This document shows, piece after piece, positions 62,178 to 64,000 of a DNA stretch of 64,000 nt. Numbering within the stretch: position 1 is the stretch's first letter; each line of letters starts with the position of its first letter. Source of the DNA: Phenylobacterium zucineum HLK1 (GTDB lineage: Bacteria; Pseudomonadota; Alphaproteobacteria; Caulobacterales; Caulobacteraceae). A program made the position numbers and the translations under genes. The notes under the pieces are model-generated. The model worked only from the letters and a program-made list of their open reading frames with translations, had not been told where the DNA came from and made no database searches. The stretch is taken from NCBI RefSeq assembly GCF_000017265.1, contig NC_011144.1, positions 3,512,001 to 3,576,000 of the forward strand. The letters are read 5' to 3'.

Positions 62178-63824
62178 ATGAGTCTTGTCCTGCCCGATCT
62201 GATCGACCTCCTGGACCGCGCCGCCGCGGCGGCCGCGGCGCTGACCGCCGACCTGCAGGCGGCCGTGGCCCGGCGGGTGAGTCCCGACGGCCGGCCCGAC
62301 CGCGCCGCCCTCGACGCCGAGCAGCATGCAGCCCACGGCCTGGCCTGGGCCGCGGCCTACGCCGAGACCCTGCGCCAGACGGCCGCCTGGGCCCACGCGC
62401 TGGAGGCCCAGGGCCGGTTCGGCGAGGCCGAGGCCCTGCCGGCGCAGCTTCTGGCGCACGAGTACCTCAGCCAGCTCGCCGGCGGCCTGCCGATGAACCA
62501 GGGCGAGATGTTCCGGCCCGCGACGCTGGAGGTCTCGGCCGCCCGGCTCGAGCCGGTGATCGCCGCCCTCCGGCCCGGCGCCGCGCCGGCGGTACGGCTG
62601 CGGATCGTCGAGCTGCTGGACCAGGCCCGCGGCCGCCCCTCGCTGGAGGCGAGCGGCCTCGACGAGACGCTGGAGGCGATCCGCGACCAGTTCACCGCCT
62701 TCGCCGCCGAGAAGATCACCCCCTTCGCGCACGGCTGGCACCTGCGCGACGAGCTGATCCCGCTGCCGCTGATCGAGGAGCTGGGCGCCCTCGGCGTGTT
62801 CGGCCTCACCGCGCCCGAGGCCTACGGCGGTTCGGGACTCGGCAAGGTGGCCATGTGCGTCGTCTCCGAGGCTCTGTCCCGCGGCTGGATCGGGACCGGC
62901 TCTCTGGGCACCCGCTCCGAGATCGCGGCCGAGCTGATCGTCGCCCACGGCACGGACGAGCAGAAGCAGCGCTTCCTGCCCGGCATCGCCTCGGGCGCAG
63001 TCATCCCGACGGCGGTGTTCACCGAGCCCGAGGCGGGCTCGGACCTGGGCTCGCTGCGTACGCGCGCCGAACGGGACGGCGATGTGTGGAAGGTCTGGGG
63101 GGCCAAGACCTGGATAACCCACGCGGCCCGCGCCGACCTGATGACCCTGCTGGTGCGGACCGATCCGGCCAGCCGCGACCACCGGGGCCTGTCCATGTTC
63201 CTGGCCGGGAAGCCGCGCGGGACGAGCGCCGATCCCTTCCCGGCGCCCGGCATGGGCGGGGGCGAGATCCCGGTCATCGGCTATCGCGGGATGAAGGAGT
63301 ACGAACTGGCCTTCGAAGGCTTCGAGGTCCCGCACGCCAACCTGCTGGGCGGCCGCGAGGGCCAGGGCTTCATCCAGCTGATGGCGACCTTCGAGAGCGC
63401 CCGCATCCAGACCGCCGCGCGGGCCATCGGCGTGGCGCAGAACGCCCTGGACCTGGCGCTCGACTACGCCCTGCAACGGCGCCAGTTCGGCCAGCCCCTG
63501 GCCGCCTTCCCGCGGGTGGCCGACAAGCTCGCGATGATGGCGGCCGAGATCCTCGGGGCCCGTAGGCTCGCCTGGTTCGCGGCCGAGGCCAAGGACGCCG
63601 GCCGCCGGTGCGACCTGGAGGCCGGCATGGCCAAGCTGACGGCGGCGCGCATCGCCTGGGCGGCGGCCGACAACGCCGTGCAGATCCATGGGGGGACCGG
63701 GTTCGCCGTCGAGCAGCCGGTGAGCCGCGTCCTGGCGGACGCCCGCATCCTCAACATCTTCGAGGGCGCCGGCGAGATCCAGGCGCAGGTGATCGCCCGG
63801 CGCCTGCTCGAAGGCGCCAACTAA
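62178..63824 (+). CDS. mcd: Probable (2S)-methylsuccinyl-CoA dehydrogenase
   Basis: Flavoprotein of the acyl-CoA dehydrogenase superfamily, 548 residues, with the long N-terminal extension (about 1-150) characteristic of methylsuccinyl-CoA dehydrogenase. It catalyses methylsuccinyl-CoA to mesaconyl-CoA in the ethylmalonyl-CoA pathway. Specific stretches recalled from the Rhodobacter enzyme are AEQHAAHGLAW, HGWHLRDELIP, GSLGTRSEIAAELI and FESARIQTAARAIGVAQ. The ACAD core begins near 165; the C-terminal FEGAGEIQAQVIARRLLEG is normal. Other pathway genes (ccr, ecm) are not in the window. The last codons are duplicated directly after the stop. Confidence 0.85.
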   Translation: MSLVLPDLIDLLDRAAAAAAALTADLQAAVARRVSPDGRPDRAALDAEQHAAHGLAWAAAYAETLRQTAAWAHALEAQGRFGEAEALPAQLLAHEYLSQLAGGLPMNQGEMFRPATLEVSAARLEPVIAALRPGAAPAVRLRIVELLDQARGRPSLEASGLDETLEAIRDQFTAFAAEKITPFAHGWHLRDELIPLPLIEELGALGVFGLTAPEAYGGSGLGKVAMCVVSEALSRGWIGTGSLGTRSEIAAELIVAHGTDEQKQRFLPGIASGAVIPTAVFTEPEAGSDLGSLRTRAERDGDVWKVWGAKTWITHAARADLMTLLVRTDPASRDHRGLSMFLAGKPRGTSADPFPAPGMGGGEIPVIGYRGMKEYELAFEGFEVPHANLLGGREGQGFIQLMATFESARIQTAARAIGVAQNALDLALDYALQRRQFGQPLAAFPRVADKLAMMAAEILGARRLAWFAAEAKDAGRRCDLEAGMAKLTAARIAWAAADNAVQIHGGTGFAVEQPVSRVLADARILNIFEGAGEIQAQVIARRLLEGAN

Positions 63825-63856
63825 GGCGCGCGCCTGCTCGAAGGCGCGAACTGAGG
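63801..63856 (+). repeat. Tandem duplication of the mcd 3' end
   Basis: CGCCTGCTCGAAGGCGCCAA (63801-63820) is repeated with one change at 63831-63850, period 30 bases. Each copy encodes RLLEGAN and a stop (TAA in the first, TGA in the second). It is a small recent-looking tandem duplication lying outside the reading frame of the first copy. Confidence 0.85.
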
Positions 63857-63873
63857 GCGCCGGCGGAGCCCGG

Positions 63874-64000
63874 TCAGCGGGGCTGGAAGCCCTCGGCGAT
63901 GAGGCCGATCTGCCGGTCCATCACCTCGGTCAGGCGCTTGGCGTCCGCACCCTCGGTGACCACCAGCCGGTAGGTCCAGGCATAGGCGGACATCAGCAGG
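63874..64000 (-). CDS. Unidentified gene, C-terminal part (partial)
   Basis: The window edge cuts a minus-strand gene; 41 codons and the TGA are visible. The product end (AYAWTYRLVVTEGAD ... LIAEGFQPR) is helical and would fit the C terminus of a TetR-type regulator, but there is too little to name it. Control of mcd or a nearby gene is possible. Confidence 0.5.
   Translation of the reverse strand, partial: LLMSAYAWTYRLVVTEGADAKRLTEVMDRQIGLIAEGFQPR

Noticed and set aside
59733..63689. A 1318-codon minus-strand open frame running through five genes
   Set aside because: It overlaps well-supported genes on both strands and shows no conserved motifs; long stop-free frames are expected at this G+C.

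Overview
The window is a stretch of very high G+C alphaproteobacterial chromosome, most likely from the family Caulobacteraceae and closest in character to Caulobacter or Phenylobacterium. The evidence is the combination of TacA, GapR, CpdR and an unlinked MotA, a very large TonB-dependent receptor, an alphaproteobacterial aa3-oxidase subunit IV, the ruvAB-ybgC-tolQRAB-pal-cpoB-tilS order, and frequent GTG/TTG starts with 4-base gene overlaps. I saw no insertion sequence, prophage, CRISPR array or rRNA. Almost all of the DNA is coding; only two gaps exceed 300 bases (43773-44132 and 46791-47155). The genus assignment is inference.

Layout. 1-7565: end of ruvA, ruvB, ybgC, the complete Tol-Pal envelope system and tilS. 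7546-9332: an alpha/beta hydrolase and an M23 peptidase on the minus strand. 9584-14429: a large autotransporter divergent from a two-gene unit, XRE regulator plus RTX-repeat protein. 14426-17930: proton-translocating transhydrogenase (pntAA, pntAB, an extra small membrane gene, pntB) preceded by cytochrome oxidase subunit IV. 17990-21699: hydrolase, an anchorless TonB-C protein, acyl-CoA dehydrogenase and a divergent HxlR regulator. 21724-26194: oligoendopeptidase F with a frameshifted C terminus, an Lrp regulator, and an arginine-dihydrolase-like gene with rocD. 26191-30560: PQQ alcohol dehydrogenase and a MocR (YczR-like)/YczE pair. 30685-34315: tacA, gapR with a lysine-rich partner, folE, a HAD phosphatase and rpmJ. 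34445-40775: lytic transglycosylase, MFS transporter, motA, an Ala-rich lipoprotein, mnmC and a DUF6491-type lipoprotein. 40815-46790: TonB-dependent receptor, MDR reductase, tRNA-Val(GAC), cpdR and an N-formylglutamate amidohydrolase. 46791-50685: a candidate small RNA, typA, hemolysin III, a gene behind a Fur-box-like site and a GNAT. 50738-64000: mostly single metabolic and envelope genes, ending with a probable methylsuccinyl-CoA dehydrogenase and the edge of one more gene.

Themes. Envelope maintenance is heavily represented (Tol-Pal, M23, lytic transglycosylase, L,D-transpeptidase, VanY-like and extensin-like proteins). Three regulators known from the Caulobacter cell cycle lie within about 15 kb. 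The most interesting unexplained items are: a structured ~80-nt RNA candidate at 46815-46895 with its own promoter and terminator; the autotransporter/XRE/RTX module in which both structural proteins carry Asp-rich, probably Ca-binding, sequence; an Lrp-arginine dihydrolase-RocD catabolic unit; an extra small membrane gene translationally coupled inside the pnt operon; a one-base frameshift at the end of pepF; and several sharp inverted repeats upstream of regulated genes. All assignments come from reading the sequence; no database search was run.
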